This document shows positions 15,850-25,967 of a stretch of DNA of 64,000 nucleotides, piece by piece; position 1 is the first letter of the stretch; every line of letters begins with the position of its first letter. Below the pieces are notes generated by a model. The model worked only from the letters and a program-made list of their open reading frames with translations. It did no database searches and was not told the origin of the DNA. The DNA is from CAYRHN01 sp964424115 (lineage in GTDB: Bacteria > Chloroflexota > Anaerolineae > Anaerolineales > Anaerolineaceae). Position numbers and translations under genes: made by a program. The DNA is taken from contig CAYRHN010000007.1 of the NCBI GenBank assembly GCA_964424115.1, positions 124,001-188,000 of the forward strand, given 5' to 3'.

Positions 15850-18800
15850 CGCCGACCTCCCGCCGGATGGCGAGCATTTCCTCCCGCACCCGGTCAAATT
15901 CATCTTTGATCTGTTGTACTGCAGTTGTCCAAAATTCCAATTCCTGCAAGTCCGATTCCGCCTCCATCGCCGGGCGCAGGCGGTATTCTGCCTGTTCGCA
16001 CATCGCCGAAAGTCGCCTTGCGCCCAGCGTGGCCGCCGAAGAACGCAGGGTATGAACCGGATGATACAGCTCGCGTACGCTGCGATTATTTAATCCGCTT
16101 TCCATGTTCTTGACCAATTTTCCCGCGCTGTCCAGGAAGATATCCACCAGTTCGCCCACAGTTTGCGGCCCCTCCTCCCCCAACAGTTCCAGGATCCGCT
16201 GCAAGGCGCTGCGGTCCACGCTGACCTCGTTGGCCAGGTCGACCGCCGCCTGCTCATCCACCGCCGGCTCCTGTGTGGCTTCCGGAGATTCGATTGGCTC
16301 GATCCGGCTCAACGCGCGCAGCAGTTCTTCCCGTTTGACCGGCTTGCTGATGTAATCGTCCATGCCGGCCTCCAGGCAGCGCTCGCGGTCGCCCGCCAGC
16401 ACATTTGCCGTCATTGCCACAATGAATGGCTGGCGGTTGGCGGAAATTTCCTTGCGAATACGTCGGGTGGCTTCCAACCCATCCATCTCCGGCATGTGCA
16501 TATCCATCAGAATCACATCATATAGGTGGTCGCGCACAGCTTGCACCGCTACCACACCGTCCGCGGCGATATCCGACTTGAACCCCATCCGCCGCAACAT
16601 CAGGCTGGTCACCTGTTGGTTGGTTGGATTATCCTCCGCGATCAGGATTCGCAGAGCGGAGGGCTCGATCTGCGGCGGCATAGACGGCATCGGCGCCGAT
16701 ATCTCATTCCTACGCACCAACGGTCCGCTGAAGGCATGGTCCAACGCCGAGATCAGCCGCTCCGGCGAAACCGGCTTGTTCAAGCGGTCCGCAAACAAAT
16801 CCCGTTCCTCGTCGCTTTCCAGGTCTGTGTTCCAGGCCATCAACACCAGCGGCAATTTTTTACAGGTTTTGATCTTTCGCACCGCATGCGCCCACACCAG
16901 ACCGTCATCCAGCCCGGGCATATGCAAATCTACCAGTGCGGCGTTGAATTCCTGACCCTTTTCCAGCCATTGCAGGCTCTCCTCCGCAGACGTGCACAGG
17001 GTGCACTTCACCCCCAATGATGCTGCCAGTTGACCCAGTTGGTTGCGGCTGGCTTCGTTGTCATCCACGATCAGGACATGTTTCCCATGCAGGATTTTCA
17101 GGCGCGGATCGGGTAATTCTTCTTCATACGGCATGCTTTCAGTCACAAAAGTGAAGTGGAAGGTGGAACCCTTTCCCGGCTGGCTGTCGACCCAGATCTG
17201 CCCGCCCAGCATTTCCACCAGCCGCCGCGAAATGGCCAATCCCAAACCCGTGCCGCCAAACTTGCGCGTTGTGGAAGCATCTATCTGGCTGAAGGATTGG
17301 AACAATCGCTCCAGCTTATCCGGCGGGATTCCCACTCCCGTATCGCTCACCGCAAAATGCACCCGAAAATCTCCTGCCGGACGATTTTCGGCATCGACAG
17401 CCAATTTTACCTCGCCGCGCGCAGTGAATTTTACGGCATTGTTCAGCAAATTTAGCAGGATCTGGCGCAGGCGGGTGACATCCCCCATCGCGCGCAGCGG
17501 AACAGAAGGATCGATCCAATACATCAGCTCCAGGTTCTTTGCCGCCGCCTGCAAGGTCAACAGCTCCACCGATTCCTCGATGCAGCGGTGCAGATCGAAA
17601 GCCTGGTGCTCCAGTTCCAGCCGCCCTGACTCGATCTTTGAAAAATCCAAAATGTCGTTGATGATTGTCAGCAGCGCATCTCCGCTCGAACGGATCATCT
17701 CCAGCCATTCAAATTGTTCGCTGTTCAGCGGTGTATCTTTCAACAAGTCCGTCATGCCCACGATCGCATTCATCGGCGTGCGGATCTCGTGACTCATATT
17801 CGCCAGGAATTCGCTCTTGGCGCGGTTAGCCGCCTCGGCTGCGGAACGAGCTTCCTCTGCCAGCTGGTTGGCATGCTCCAGGCGGGTGGCACTTTGCAAG
17901 GTCTCGCTATACAGGCGCGCATTCTCCAGGGCAACCGTTGCCTGGGTAGCGATCGTCTCCAGCAGATGGATCTGGTCGGAGGTGTAAGCGTTTGGCCGGT
18001 AAGATTGGATCGAAAGCACTCCAATCACCCGGTCGCGCAGCAGCAGCGGCACCCCCAGGTAGGAACGCGAGGGTTCCCCGCCTGCCCGGATGATCCACCC
18101 CGCAAAAGCCTTCCCGGGGTGCAGAGTATCCGGCAGATACAGCGGGCGGCGCGCCTGGATCACATACGCCGTCAGGCTCTTCGTATCGCGCACATTGTAA
18201 TTCGGGAATGCCCGCGGTTCGCCGCAATCCAGGAAGAGCGGGAAAGACACATCCCCGCTTTTTTCGTCAAACAATGCCAGGGAAAACACATCCGTGTCCC
18301 CCACCAGCGTCACCTGTTCGTAGAGAGTGTTCATCACCTGGTTCATATTCAAGTCGCCGCTGATCGCCAGGCCGATCCGATAAATTGTGGCCATCTGTTC
18401 CGCGCTGCGGTTGGCTTCCGCATACAGACGCGCATTTTGGATGGCAATGGCCGCTTGCGTCCCCAACATTTCCAAAAGATGAATCTGGTTGCTGGTATAG
18501 GCATTGGCGCGGTACGCCTGCATGGAGATCACCCCCACCACCTGGTCGCTCAAGATCAGCGGCACCCCCACGTAAGCGCGTGGATATTCGTTATTCGAAC
18601 GGATGATCGGGGTGGGAAATTCCGAACTGGCTTGCAGTGTATCCGGCAGGTAAAGCGTCTGCCGGGATTGGATCACCTGCCCGGAAAGGCCCGGCTGCAG
18701 GCGGATGTCGCGCGGTTTTCCGCTGGTATAAGTACCGCGTTCATAGAACAGCGGCAAATCGATCTGTCCGGTCTCTTCATCATATAGTGCCACATAGAAT

Positions 18801-20863
18801 ACATCCACCGGCGCCAGTTGGCGCACTTGTTCGTGAAGGTTACGCAGCACGCTCTGCATATCCAGGCCGGCGGTGATCACCTGGCCCACCTGATTTAACA
18901 CCGCCAACTGTTCCGCCTGGCGCTGCGTCTCCGAGAACAGGCGCGCATTTTCAATCGCGATCGCCGCCTGGTTGGCAAACGCCCGCAGCCGGTCAGCGTT
19001 CTCGGCTGTGAAGAATCCCGGGGTGGAGCTGTCCAAGTTCAAGAAGCCTACCAGGCGCTCTTTGCTACGGATTGGCACACCCGCATAGGAGCGCAGCCAT
19101 TCCATTCCCGGCACCTCGATCCAATCTGGATCCAGATGGGTATCCGGAACGATCACCGGCTGGTCCAGGTCTTCCATACGCTTAAAATAATTGACCTTTG
19201 CCACCGGCAGGTTAAGGTTAAGGAAATAGGTATTCAAGCCGTACTGGTTATAGCCGTGCTTGCGCGCTATATAATACTGCCCGGCCTCGTCGATCATGGT
19301 GATGTTGGCTGTATCGTGCGGAACTACCCGCCCCACATTCTCCAGAATCCGGTCCAGCAGCTCCTCAAAATTGATCGTACTGTTCAAGGCTGCTGCCACA
19401 TCGCGCAGCGCTTCTGCCAGGTCGCGTTGCGTACGTTCTGCTTCCTCCATCTGGTGCCGGTCGGTGATGTCCCGCACTACTGTGATTCCGGAAACCGCCC
19501 CCTTTCCATCCTCAAGCAGGAAAGTAGTGTTGAACTCAGCCGTTCTTTCCTGTCCATCCATGCCCCGTACATGCGCCTGGATCGTATGGGATGATGTTCC
19601 GCCCTCAGCAGCCTGGGCAAAGGCGCGCTGTAATTCCCGGCTGAATTTCTCTCTTTCCTCCTCGTGGATCAAATTCTCTACCGGATGTTGCAATAAATCC
19701 TCTGGTAGTAAGCCAAAGACCATCTTCACTGAGGGCGTCACATAAGAGATCGTCCCGCTCGAGTTGATCTCCAGGATCACATCCATCATGTTTTCCGTCA
19801 ACCGTCGCAGATGAGCCTCATTATCAATCAATGCCGTCTCGATACGGCGTGTCTCGGTTGTATCCCGGAGCACATACAGGCGCCCATTCACCCGTCCGCC
19901 CCGATCATATAACACATTCATGCTCAGGTCAAAGATCTTACCGGCCATATGAAAAGGCGTCAGGATCCCCTGCTGCATTTCTGCCATCTGTTTGGCAGCC
20001 TCAGGCCAATCGCCAAACAGGCGCTCCAACGGCACACCAATGCATTCCTTTTCGCGCACATCCAGCAATCGCAGCGATGCCGGATTAATATCTACGACGC
20101 GCTGTTCAGGATCCACCACCAGCATGGCATCCGGAATGATCTCCACCAACGATTCCCGCGCCACCGGAACCACATCAAACAACCGCGTCCGCGTGATCGC
20201 GAATCCCAGGAAGATCCCGGTGATGATAAATCCCACCGGCGTGAGGTCAAAATTGGCAGTCGGGCCAATGCGCAACACATATACCAGGTTAGCAAACCAC
20301 GGAGCCAGGATCGAGGGCAGCAGCAGCGCGATCTGGCGGCGGTAGAGCGAATGCGAGCGCATGAATCCCCGCACCAGGATTACGGTGGCTGCGATCAAGA
20401 AAATGTATCCGGTCGCAACAGTGATAATAAACCATGGCCCGTACTTGTACAGCAGGATGTTTTGCGCCGCGTCGTACGTAACCTCGCGCCATTGGAATTT
20501 AAAGATGTCGTTAAGCAGGGCGCAGCTCCAGGTTACCAACGGCAGGATGGAAAGTATCAGCATCCGCGAGCGGGTCAACCACTCCTTCCGCTGCGTGTAG
20601 TCCAGCACAAAGACGAGGAACATCAATGGAGTAAAACCGACCGTCCAATACCCCAATTTCGCGATCGTCAGCTTAATCCCGGGGTCTGTTGCAGCGGCTT
20701 CCAGCGCATTGGTCACCGCCCAGGCGCCGGCGGTAAAAGATAACAAGATCAGCGGCATTCCGCCTGGCAGCCTGCGGCGAGGCCAAATCCACAGCACCAT
20801 TACGATCGCAAAGGCCGTGGTGACCAGCAAGATATGGGCGTAAGAATTAAATTGCCAGCTCAT
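15842..20863 (-). CDS. Large hybrid sensor histidine kinase (7TM-PAS-PAS-GAF x3-HisKA-HATPase-REC-REC-HPT)
   Basis: This 1673-residue protein starts with about seven membrane helices (residues 1-235, the histidine-kinase 7TM module), then two PAS domains (to about 470), three GAF domains (about 490-1000), HisKA with MSHEIRTPMNAIVG (H1025), HATPase_c (DTGVGIPPDK, GGTGLGLAISRRL), a receiver near 1260-1380 with LVDLHMPGLDDG, a second near 1405-1525 with LMDMHMPEMDG, and a C-terminal HPT domain with HTLRSSAATLGA (H1604). All phosphorelay residues look intact. The second and third GAF domains are very alike (YLPDTL, PRAYVGVPLIL against SRSYLGVPLLL), so they arose by duplication. It is followed by an overlapping response-regulator gene. 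Confidence 0.93.
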   Translation of the reverse strand: MSWQFNSYAHILLVTTAFAIVMVLWIWPRRRLPGGMPLILLSFTAGAWAVTNALEAAATDPGIKLTIAKLGYWTVGFTPLMFLVFVLDYTQRKEWLTRSRMLILSILPLVTWSCALLNDIFKFQWREVTYDAAQNILLYKYGPWFIITVATGYIFLIAATVILVRGFMRSHSLYRRQIALLLPSILAPWFANLVYVLRIGPTANFDLTPVGFIITGIFLGFAITRTRLFDVVPVARESLVEIIPDAMLVVDPEQRVVDINPASLRLLDVREKECIGVPLERLFGDWPEAAKQMAEMQQGILTPFHMAGKIFDLSMNVLYDRGGRVNGRLYVLRDTTETRRIETALIDNEAHLRRLTENMMDVILEINSSGTISYVTPSVKMVFGLLPEDLLQHPVENLIHEEEREKFSRELQRAFAQAAEGGTSSHTIQAHVRGMDGQERTAEFNTTFLLEDGKGAVSGITVVRDITDRHQMEEAERTQRDLAEALRDVAAALNSTINFEELLDRILENVGRVVPHDTANITMIDEAGQYYIARKHGYNQYGLNTYFLNLNLPVAKVNYFKRMEDLDQPVIVPDTHLDPDWIEVPGMEWLRSYAGVPIRSKERLVGFLNLDSSTPGFFTAENADRLRAFANQAAIAIENARLFSETQRQAEQLAVLNQVGQVITAGLDMQSVLRNLHEQVRQLAPVDVFYVALYDEETGQIDLPLFYERGTYTSGKPRDIRLQPGLSGQVIQSRQTLYLPDTLQASSEFPTPIIRSNNEYPRAYVGVPLILSDQVVGVISMQAYRANAYTSNQIHLLEMLGTQAAIAIQNARLYAEANRSAEQMATIYRIGLAISGDLNMNQVMNTLYEQVTLVGDTDVFSLALFDEKSGDVSFPLFLDCGEPRAFPNYNVRDTKSLTAYVIQARRPLYLPDTLHPGKAFAGWIIRAGGEPSRSYLGVPLLLRDRVIGVLSIQSYRPNAYTSDQIHLLETIATQATVALENARLYSETLQSATRLEHANQLAEEARSAAEAANRAKSEFLANMSHEIRTPMNAIVGMTDLLKDTPLNSEQFEWLEMIRSSGDALLTIINDILDFSKIESGRLELEHQAFDLHRCIEESVELLTLQAAAKNLELMYWIDPSVPLRAMGDVTRLRQILLNLLNNAVKFTARGEVKLAVDAENRPAGDFRVHFAVSDTGVGIPPDKLERLFQSFSQIDASTTRKFGGTGLGLAISRRLVEMLGGQIWVDSQPGKGSTFHFTFVTESMPYEEELPDPRLKILHGKHVLIVDDNEASRNQLGQLAASLGVKCTLCTSAEESLQWLEKGQEFNAALVDLHMPGLDDGLVWAHAVRKIKTCKKLPLVLMAWNTDLESDEERDLFADRLNKPVSPERLISALDHAFSGPLVRRNEISAPMPSMPPQIEPSALRILIAEDNPTNQQVTSLMLRRMGFKSDIAADGVVAVQAVRDHLYDVILMDMHMPEMDGLEATRRIRKEISANRQPFIVAMTANVLAGDRERCLEAGMDDYISKPVKREELLRALSRIEPIESPEATQEPAVDEQAAVDLANEVSVDRSALQRILELLGEEGPQTVGELVDIFLDSAGKLVKNMESGLNNRSVRELYHPVHTLRSSAATLGARRLSAMCEQAEYRLRPAMEAESDLQELEFWTTAVQQIKDEFDRVREEMLAIRREVGGV

Positions 20864-20918
20864 GGTTTTTGTTCACTTGTTAATACTATACCATGAGATG
20901 AAAAAATCACTCTTTTAT

Positions 20919-23912
20919 TCAGAGCATCTCTTTCCCTGTTTGTATTATTTTTATGAATTCTTGAACGATCTGCGCATCAAACAGGATCCCGGCATTGGCC
21001 TTCAAATAATCGTACACTTCTTGTGACGACCAGGCTGAGCGATAAGGCCGGTCGGAACTGAGTGCATCCCATACATCCACCACCGCAAAGATGCGTGCCG
21101 CAAGCGGGATTGCTTCGCCTTTCAACCCCAACGGGTAGCCGGATCCATCCCAGCGCTCATGGTGTCCATACGGCACCTGCAAAGCCTGTTCCAGGTAGGA
21201 AATACCGGTCAAGAGCTGATAAGCGTAGGTCGGATGCTGGCGCATGATCTCCCATTCCTCCGCAGTCAACGGTCCTGGCTTGAGCAATACATGATCCGGA
21301 ATGCCCATCTTGCCGATATCATGCAGCAAGGCGCCGCGCCGTAGATGTAAAAGCTCGTTCCGATCCATCCCCAATTGTTTTCCCAGACGCAAGGCCAGAT
21401 CCACCACCCGGCGGCTGTGACCGGCGGTTTCACGCTCGCGCAATTCCAATGCACGCGACCAGCCTTCCAGCGTCGCATCATAGGCCCGTTCCAGTTCCAC
21501 CGCCGAACGCTTCAGCAATTCGTTGGCGCGCCGGTTGTCAGCCCGCACCCGCAGCGCATGGATTCCATAGGAGAGATCATCCGCCAATTCTTTCAACAAC
21601 ACGATCTCGTCCGGGTCAAAGGCATCCTGCTCACTTGTATAGATCCCCAGCGTGCCAAACACTTCCTGATCATAGAACAACGGCAACGCCAGGATGGCCG
21701 CACAGCCTCGTTTGTGAGCTTCCACAGCCCAATCCGCTTTTTCCAGCTCGGTTGCGCCGAGATCGGGAACCATCACCTGTTCCACAGTATGAATTGCCTT
21801 TGCCATCGGATTGGAAATATCTTCCTTGTTGCCCCATAAGAAACGCGTCTTTTTCAAATACCCGGCTTCGTAACCCGCGTAACTGGCTGGGCGGATGGTG
21901 TGATCCGGCGTTGCATACCCCACCCACACAAAGCGGTATCCGCTGTTCTGATGGATCATCGCACAGATCTTATCCAACAGATCGTTCTCATCCACGGCAC
22001 GCACCAGGATCTGGTTGCATTCGCTGATCGTGCGCAGCGACCGGTTCAACTTGCGTAACAATTCCTCGTTATGCTTGCGTTCGGTGATATCTCGCACGAT
22101 CGAAATTGCCAGGTTCTCATTGATCAATGTAGTTGAGACCTCAACCGGGATGTGCTTGCCGCTCTTATGCCGATCTACGCCTTCAAATACCCTCCCCTGA
22201 TACATCTTCAGCTCTTCCAGTACCACCGGGAATGGATGATCCGGCAACAACAATTCCTTCACATCCATCTTCTTTAATTCCTCCAGCGTATATCCCACCA
22301 ACTCACAGGCGCGCTGATTTGCATCCACAATTTTGTCGTCAAGGGTCTCAAGGAAGATGGCATCGTACGCCTTTTCAAACAACGCCCGGTAACGTTGTTC
22401 GCTGTTGCGCAATTCCTCTTCTGCTATTTGCCGATCAGTGATATCCACATCCATGCAAAAGGCTTCGCTGATCTCACCCTGTTCAAAGATGGGGAAGACT
22501 GTCGAATACACCCAGCGCTCCTCCCCTTTGTCATTTGTCACCTGCCACTCGCGCGGCTGCGTGGGCTTCCCGCTTTGCCAGATCTCTTCCAAGATCTTAT
22601 CAAACGCACCACGCGTTTCCGGGGTGAACATCAGATCTTGAATATGTTTTCCCAGTGCATCTTGCTCGGAAAATCCGTAAATACGCTGGCTGGCACGGTT
22701 CCAATGACGAATCACCCCCTCCCGGTCAAATCCCTGGATCGCCACCGCCGGCGTATTATTGATCACCGATTCGAACCGTTCCATCCCATCCCTGACCGCC
22801 TGTGCCGCGCGGATGCGGTCAGTGATCTCCAGGAACATCCCCGCCGAGACGCCCTCACCCACCTGGAAAACATGCACATCAAAAGCCCCGGAGATCCTTT
22901 TATCCCGGTAGTTGATCTGCTCCTCGTGCCAATACCCCCCGTCTCGGGCAATCCTGAGATAGACTTCCGGCATGGGAGTTTCATTGATACCAGGGAAGGC
23001 CTCCTGGATGGTCTTTCCTACCAATTTCCGGTGATCGATCCCCAGGATATTGTCCGCTGCCGGATTGGCGCCCGCAAATACCAACCGGTCTTCCCCTTCC
23101 AATTGATAGATGTGCATCCCGATCGGATTCGCTTCAATGATATTGCGGAAGCGCTGTTCGCTGCTGCGCAGTTGCTCTTCAGTTTCTTTTTGGTTGGTCA
23201 GGTCGATCACTACCCCGCGCAGTCCAATCGTTCTCCCGTCCTGCTCGCGGGTCGTCACCCGCACCTGCACCGGGAACGTGCCCCCATCCTGGCGTTGCGC
23301 GGTGAAATTTCCTTCCCAATTCCCATCTTTTAAGGCCAGTGCAATGCTCTCCCGGACTCGCTCCCGGTCTTGGGGAGCTGTCATTTCCTCCACATTAATA
23401 CCCAGTTCCAGTTGATTCTCCGGGTAGCCAAATATCTGAAACGCGCGCTGATTGGCAAACACCAGAGAGCCCCGCTCATCGCTCTCGAACACTGCCAGAG
23501 GCAGCAGATTGGCCATTTCCTGGTAACGCTGCCGGCTGGCGCGCAGATCTCGTCTCGCTCTGCGCAGCCGGATGGAATAGACACCCAGCAAGATAATGAT
23601 GATTCCAAGGCTTGCCCCCACCGCCAACACCAACAACAGCAAGTCGTGATATGGATCCGTCTCATGCTGATCAAGGGAGCGAAAATAGACCCCGTTCTGC
23701 GTCAAATGAAACGAACGTCCTATAATTTTCTCCCCCGCTGGGCATTCTTCTACCGCAGACTCGAGATCTTCGAAGAAATTCCGGTTAGAGCTTTGAGCAG
23801 CCTCTGGTGAGTATCCAGGAATAATCCCAATTGGAAAGATGCAAAAACCAAATGCCACCAGCGAGATCAAGCGTGCAATCCAGCTGCTCCACGTATTCTT
23901 TTGTGGACGCAT
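20919..23912 (-). CDS. Membrane multi-PAS/GAF sensor with HD-GYP phosphodiesterase domain
   Basis: A predicted N-terminal membrane segment (ARLISLVAFGFCIFPIGIIP), a short external part and a second segment (LLLVLAVGASLGIIIILLGV) anchor it. Four PAS domains follow (about residues 125-640), then a GAF domain (about 650-800) and a C-terminal HD-GYP domain with HDIGKMGIPDHVLLKPGPL and HHERWDGSGYPLGLKGE. HD-GYP domains hydrolyse cyclic di-GMP. The ATG has AGGAG upstream. It lies 55 bases before the hybrid kinase on the same strand; a TATAGT in that gap could give the kinase its own promoter. Confidence 0.93.
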   Translation of the reverse strand: MRPQKNTWSSWIARLISLVAFGFCIFPIGIIPGYSPEAAQSSNRNFFEDLESAVEECPAGEKIIGRSFHLTQNGVYFRSLDQHETDPYHDLLLLVLAVGASLGIIIILLGVYSIRLRRARRDLRASRQRYQEMANLLPLAVFESDERGSLVFANQRAFQIFGYPENQLELGINVEEMTAPQDRERVRESIALALKDGNWEGNFTAQRQDGGTFPVQVRVTTREQDGRTIGLRGVVIDLTNQKETEEQLRSSEQRFRNIIEANPIGMHIYQLEGEDRLVFAGANPAADNILGIDHRKLVGKTIQEAFPGINETPMPEVYLRIARDGGYWHEEQINYRDKRISGAFDVHVFQVGEGVSAGMFLEITDRIRAAQAVRDGMERFESVINNTPAVAIQGFDREGVIRHWNRASQRIYGFSEQDALGKHIQDLMFTPETRGAFDKILEEIWQSGKPTQPREWQVTNDKGEERWVYSTVFPIFEQGEISEAFCMDVDITDRQIAEEELRNSEQRYRALFEKAYDAIFLETLDDKIVDANQRACELVGYTLEELKKMDVKELLLPDHPFPVVLEELKMYQGRVFEGVDRHKSGKHIPVEVSTTLINENLAISIVRDITERKHNEELLRKLNRSLRTISECNQILVRAVDENDLLDKICAMIHQNSGYRFVWVGYATPDHTIRPASYAGYEAGYLKKTRFLWGNKEDISNPMAKAIHTVEQVMVPDLGATELEKADWAVEAHKRGCAAILALPLFYDQEVFGTLGIYTSEQDAFDPDEIVLLKELADDLSYGIHALRVRADNRRANELLKRSAVELERAYDATLEGWSRALELRERETAGHSRRVVDLALRLGKQLGMDRNELLHLRRGALLHDIGKMGIPDHVLLKPGPLTAEEWEIMRQHPTYAYQLLTGISYLEQALQVPYGHHERWDGSGYPLGLKGEAIPLAARIFAVVDVWDALSSDRPYRSAWSSQEVYDYLKANAGILFDAQIVQEFIKIIQTGKEML

Positions 23913-23983
23913 GAACGAACTCCTGGTACCATTATATAAAATAATTCCCTTCCGTACAACAAATAATCGGCGATTAATGATGA

Positions 23984-23989
23984 TAAAAT
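23984..23989 (+). promoter_or_regulatory. Possible -10 element of the ABC-F gene
   Basis: TAAAAT ends nine bases before the ATG and no Shine-Dalgarno sequence lies between, so a leaderless or near-leaderless transcript is possible. No convincing -35 is seen. Confidence 0.3.
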
Positions 23990-23998
23990 ATCAGCCGT

Positions 23999-25966
23999 AT
24001 GTCACTTGTTATCATTCACGACCTGGCAAAATCCTTTGGCGCCGAAGATATCTTCAGCCATATTGACGCCTCTATTCCTCACCGTGCGCGCATCGGCCTG
24101 GTGGGGCCGAATGGGGTGGGTAAGACCACCCTCCTGCGCATTTTGCTCGGACAGGAAGAACCCTCCTTTGGCGTGGTACGCCTGTCGCGCGGTTTGCGGC
24201 TGGGTTACCTGCCCCAGGAAGTAGGCCTGGGCGAAATCGCCCGCCAGGGCGAGAACCCCTCGCTGACGCTTTGGGAAGCCTGCCGTTCTGTCTTTGACGA
24301 TTTAATCGACCGCCAGGCCGAACTGACCCGCCTGGAAACCGCCATGCGCAACCCCCAGCCCGCTGCGGAGGTCCTGGAAACCTACGGCCGCCTGCAGCAC
24401 GAATTTGAGCATCTGGGCGGCTACACCTACGAAGTACGCATCCGCCAAACCCTGGACGGCCTGGGATTTTCCTGCGCCGATGAACGCCGCCCTGTGCAGC
24501 AGCTCTCTGGCGGTCAGCGCACCCGCGCCCAGCTTGCGCGGCTCCTGCTCACCCAGCCCGATCTGCTCCTCCTTGACGAACCCACCAACCACCTGGATAT
24601 CGCCGCCATTGAATGGCTGGAAAATTACCTCAAAGACTGGCCGGGAGCGGTCTTAATCGTCTCGCACGACCGCTACTTTCTCGATCAAACGGTCAACACC
24701 ATCTGGGAAATGACCCCCGCTTTTGAAGTATATTCCGGCAACTATTCCGTTTATCTCCAGCAGCGCGGCGCGCGTTACCTGACCCAATTACAAGAATATG
24801 AAACCCAGCAGGCATTTATCGAAAAAGAGACCGACTATATCCGCCGAAACATCGCCGGGCAGAACACCCGCCAGGCCCAGGGCCGCCGCAAGCGTCTGGA
24901 ACGGCTCCTGGAAGAGGACCGCCTTGCGCCGCCTGTGCGCGAGCCGCGCCGCCTGCATCTCAAGTTGGAGCCGGTCAATCGCTCCGGCGAGCTGGTCATC
25001 CGCACCAGCGCCCTGAGCGTCGGCTATGCTGACGAAGGCCGCCCCCTCTTTCAGGTCCCCGACCTGGTGCTCCAGCGCCAGGAATGCGCTGCCGTGATCG
25101 GTCCCAACGGTGCTGGCAAGACCACCCTTCTCAAGACCTTGCTGGAACAGATTCCCCCCTATTTCGGAGAAGCCGTCCTTGGCGCCAGTTTGCAGGTGGG
25201 TTACTTTGCCCAGGCCCACGAAGGGCTGCGCAAAAGCAGCACCCTGCTGGAAGAGATCCAAAAGGTGGCCCCAAAAATGCTGCCCGGCGAGATTCGCAGC
25301 TACCTGGCAAAATTCCTCTTCACCGGCGATGATGTATTCAAAACAGTCGGTCAGCTTTCTGGTGGAGAGCGCGGCCGTCTTGCCCTCGCCTGCCTGGCCT
25401 TGCAGGGCGCCAACCTGCTCCTCCTGGATGAGCCTACCAACCATCTCGACCTGCCCTCGCAGGAAGTGCTGCAATCCATTTTGGCCGAATTTCAGGGCAC
25501 CATCCTGCTCGTTTCCCACGACCGCTACCTGATCGACGCCCTGGCTACCCAGATCTGGGAAGTGCTCCCCACCCAACGGACCCTGCGCGTCTTCAAAGGC
25601 ACCTATAGCGAATACAAACAGGCCCTCAACGGACAAATTCCCTTCAGCAGCGGGGATATCCTGCTCAATTCCACCATTTCCTCTCCTGCTTCTGCACCCC
25701 CCCGCGTTCAGGTTGAAGCCAACCCCTCCGCCGCTCCTGCTTCTCCGCGCCCCCTCAGCAAAGATCAACAGCGCCGCCGCCAGATGAAAGTGGAAGCATT
25801 GGAAACCCAGATCTCCGAATTGGAAACACGTCTGAAAGTGGTAGAACGCCAGTTGGAAAATCCCGGTCAGGACCCAGTAAAAGTCCAGCGCCTGGGTCAG
25901 GAGTATGTCACCCTGAACCAGACGCTGGAGAAGTTAATGGAAGATTGGGCCGCGCTGGCCGAATAA
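23999..25966 (+). CDS. ABC-F family ATPase (Uup/EttA-like)
   Basis: Two ABC ATPase domains lie on one 655-residue chain without membrane segments. Walker A GPNGVGKTT and GPNGAGKTT, signatures LSGGQRTR and LSGGERGR, and two LLLDEPTNHLD Walker B motifs are intact. Between them is the P-site tRNA interaction linker (YIRRNIAGQNTRQAQGRRKR). The C terminus (LETQISELETRLKVVERQLE) is a coiled coil, as in Uup and related ABC-F proteins. ABC-F proteins act on the ribosome, relieving stalling or protecting against antibiotics; which role applies here is not clear. The stop lies one base from that of the convergent next gene. Confidence 0.93.
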   Translation: MSLVIIHDLAKSFGAEDIFSHIDASIPHRARIGLVGPNGVGKTTLLRILLGQEEPSFGVVRLSRGLRLGYLPQEVGLGEIARQGENPSLTLWEACRSVFDDLIDRQAELTRLETAMRNPQPAAEVLETYGRLQHEFEHLGGYTYEVRIRQTLDGLGFSCADERRPVQQLSGGQRTRAQLARLLLTQPDLLLLDEPTNHLDIAAIEWLENYLKDWPGAVLIVSHDRYFLDQTVNTIWEMTPAFEVYSGNYSVYLQQRGARYLTQLQEYETQQAFIEKETDYIRRNIAGQNTRQAQGRRKRLERLLEEDRLAPPVREPRRLHLKLEPVNRSGELVIRTSALSVGYADEGRPLFQVPDLVLQRQECAAVIGPNGAGKTTLLKTLLEQIPPYFGEAVLGASLQVGYFAQAHEGLRKSSTLLEEIQKVAPKMLPGEIRSYLAKFLFTGDDVFKTVGQLSGGERGRLALACLALQGANLLLLDEPTNHLDLPSQEVLQSILAEFQGTILLVSHDRYLIDALATQIWEVLPTQRTLRVFKGTYSEYKQALNGQIPFSSGDILLNSTISSPASAPPRVQVEANPSAAPASPRPLSKDQQRRRQMKVEALETQISELETRLKVVERQLENPGQDPVKVQRLGQEYVTLNQTLEKLMEDWAALAE

Positions 25967-25967
25967 A

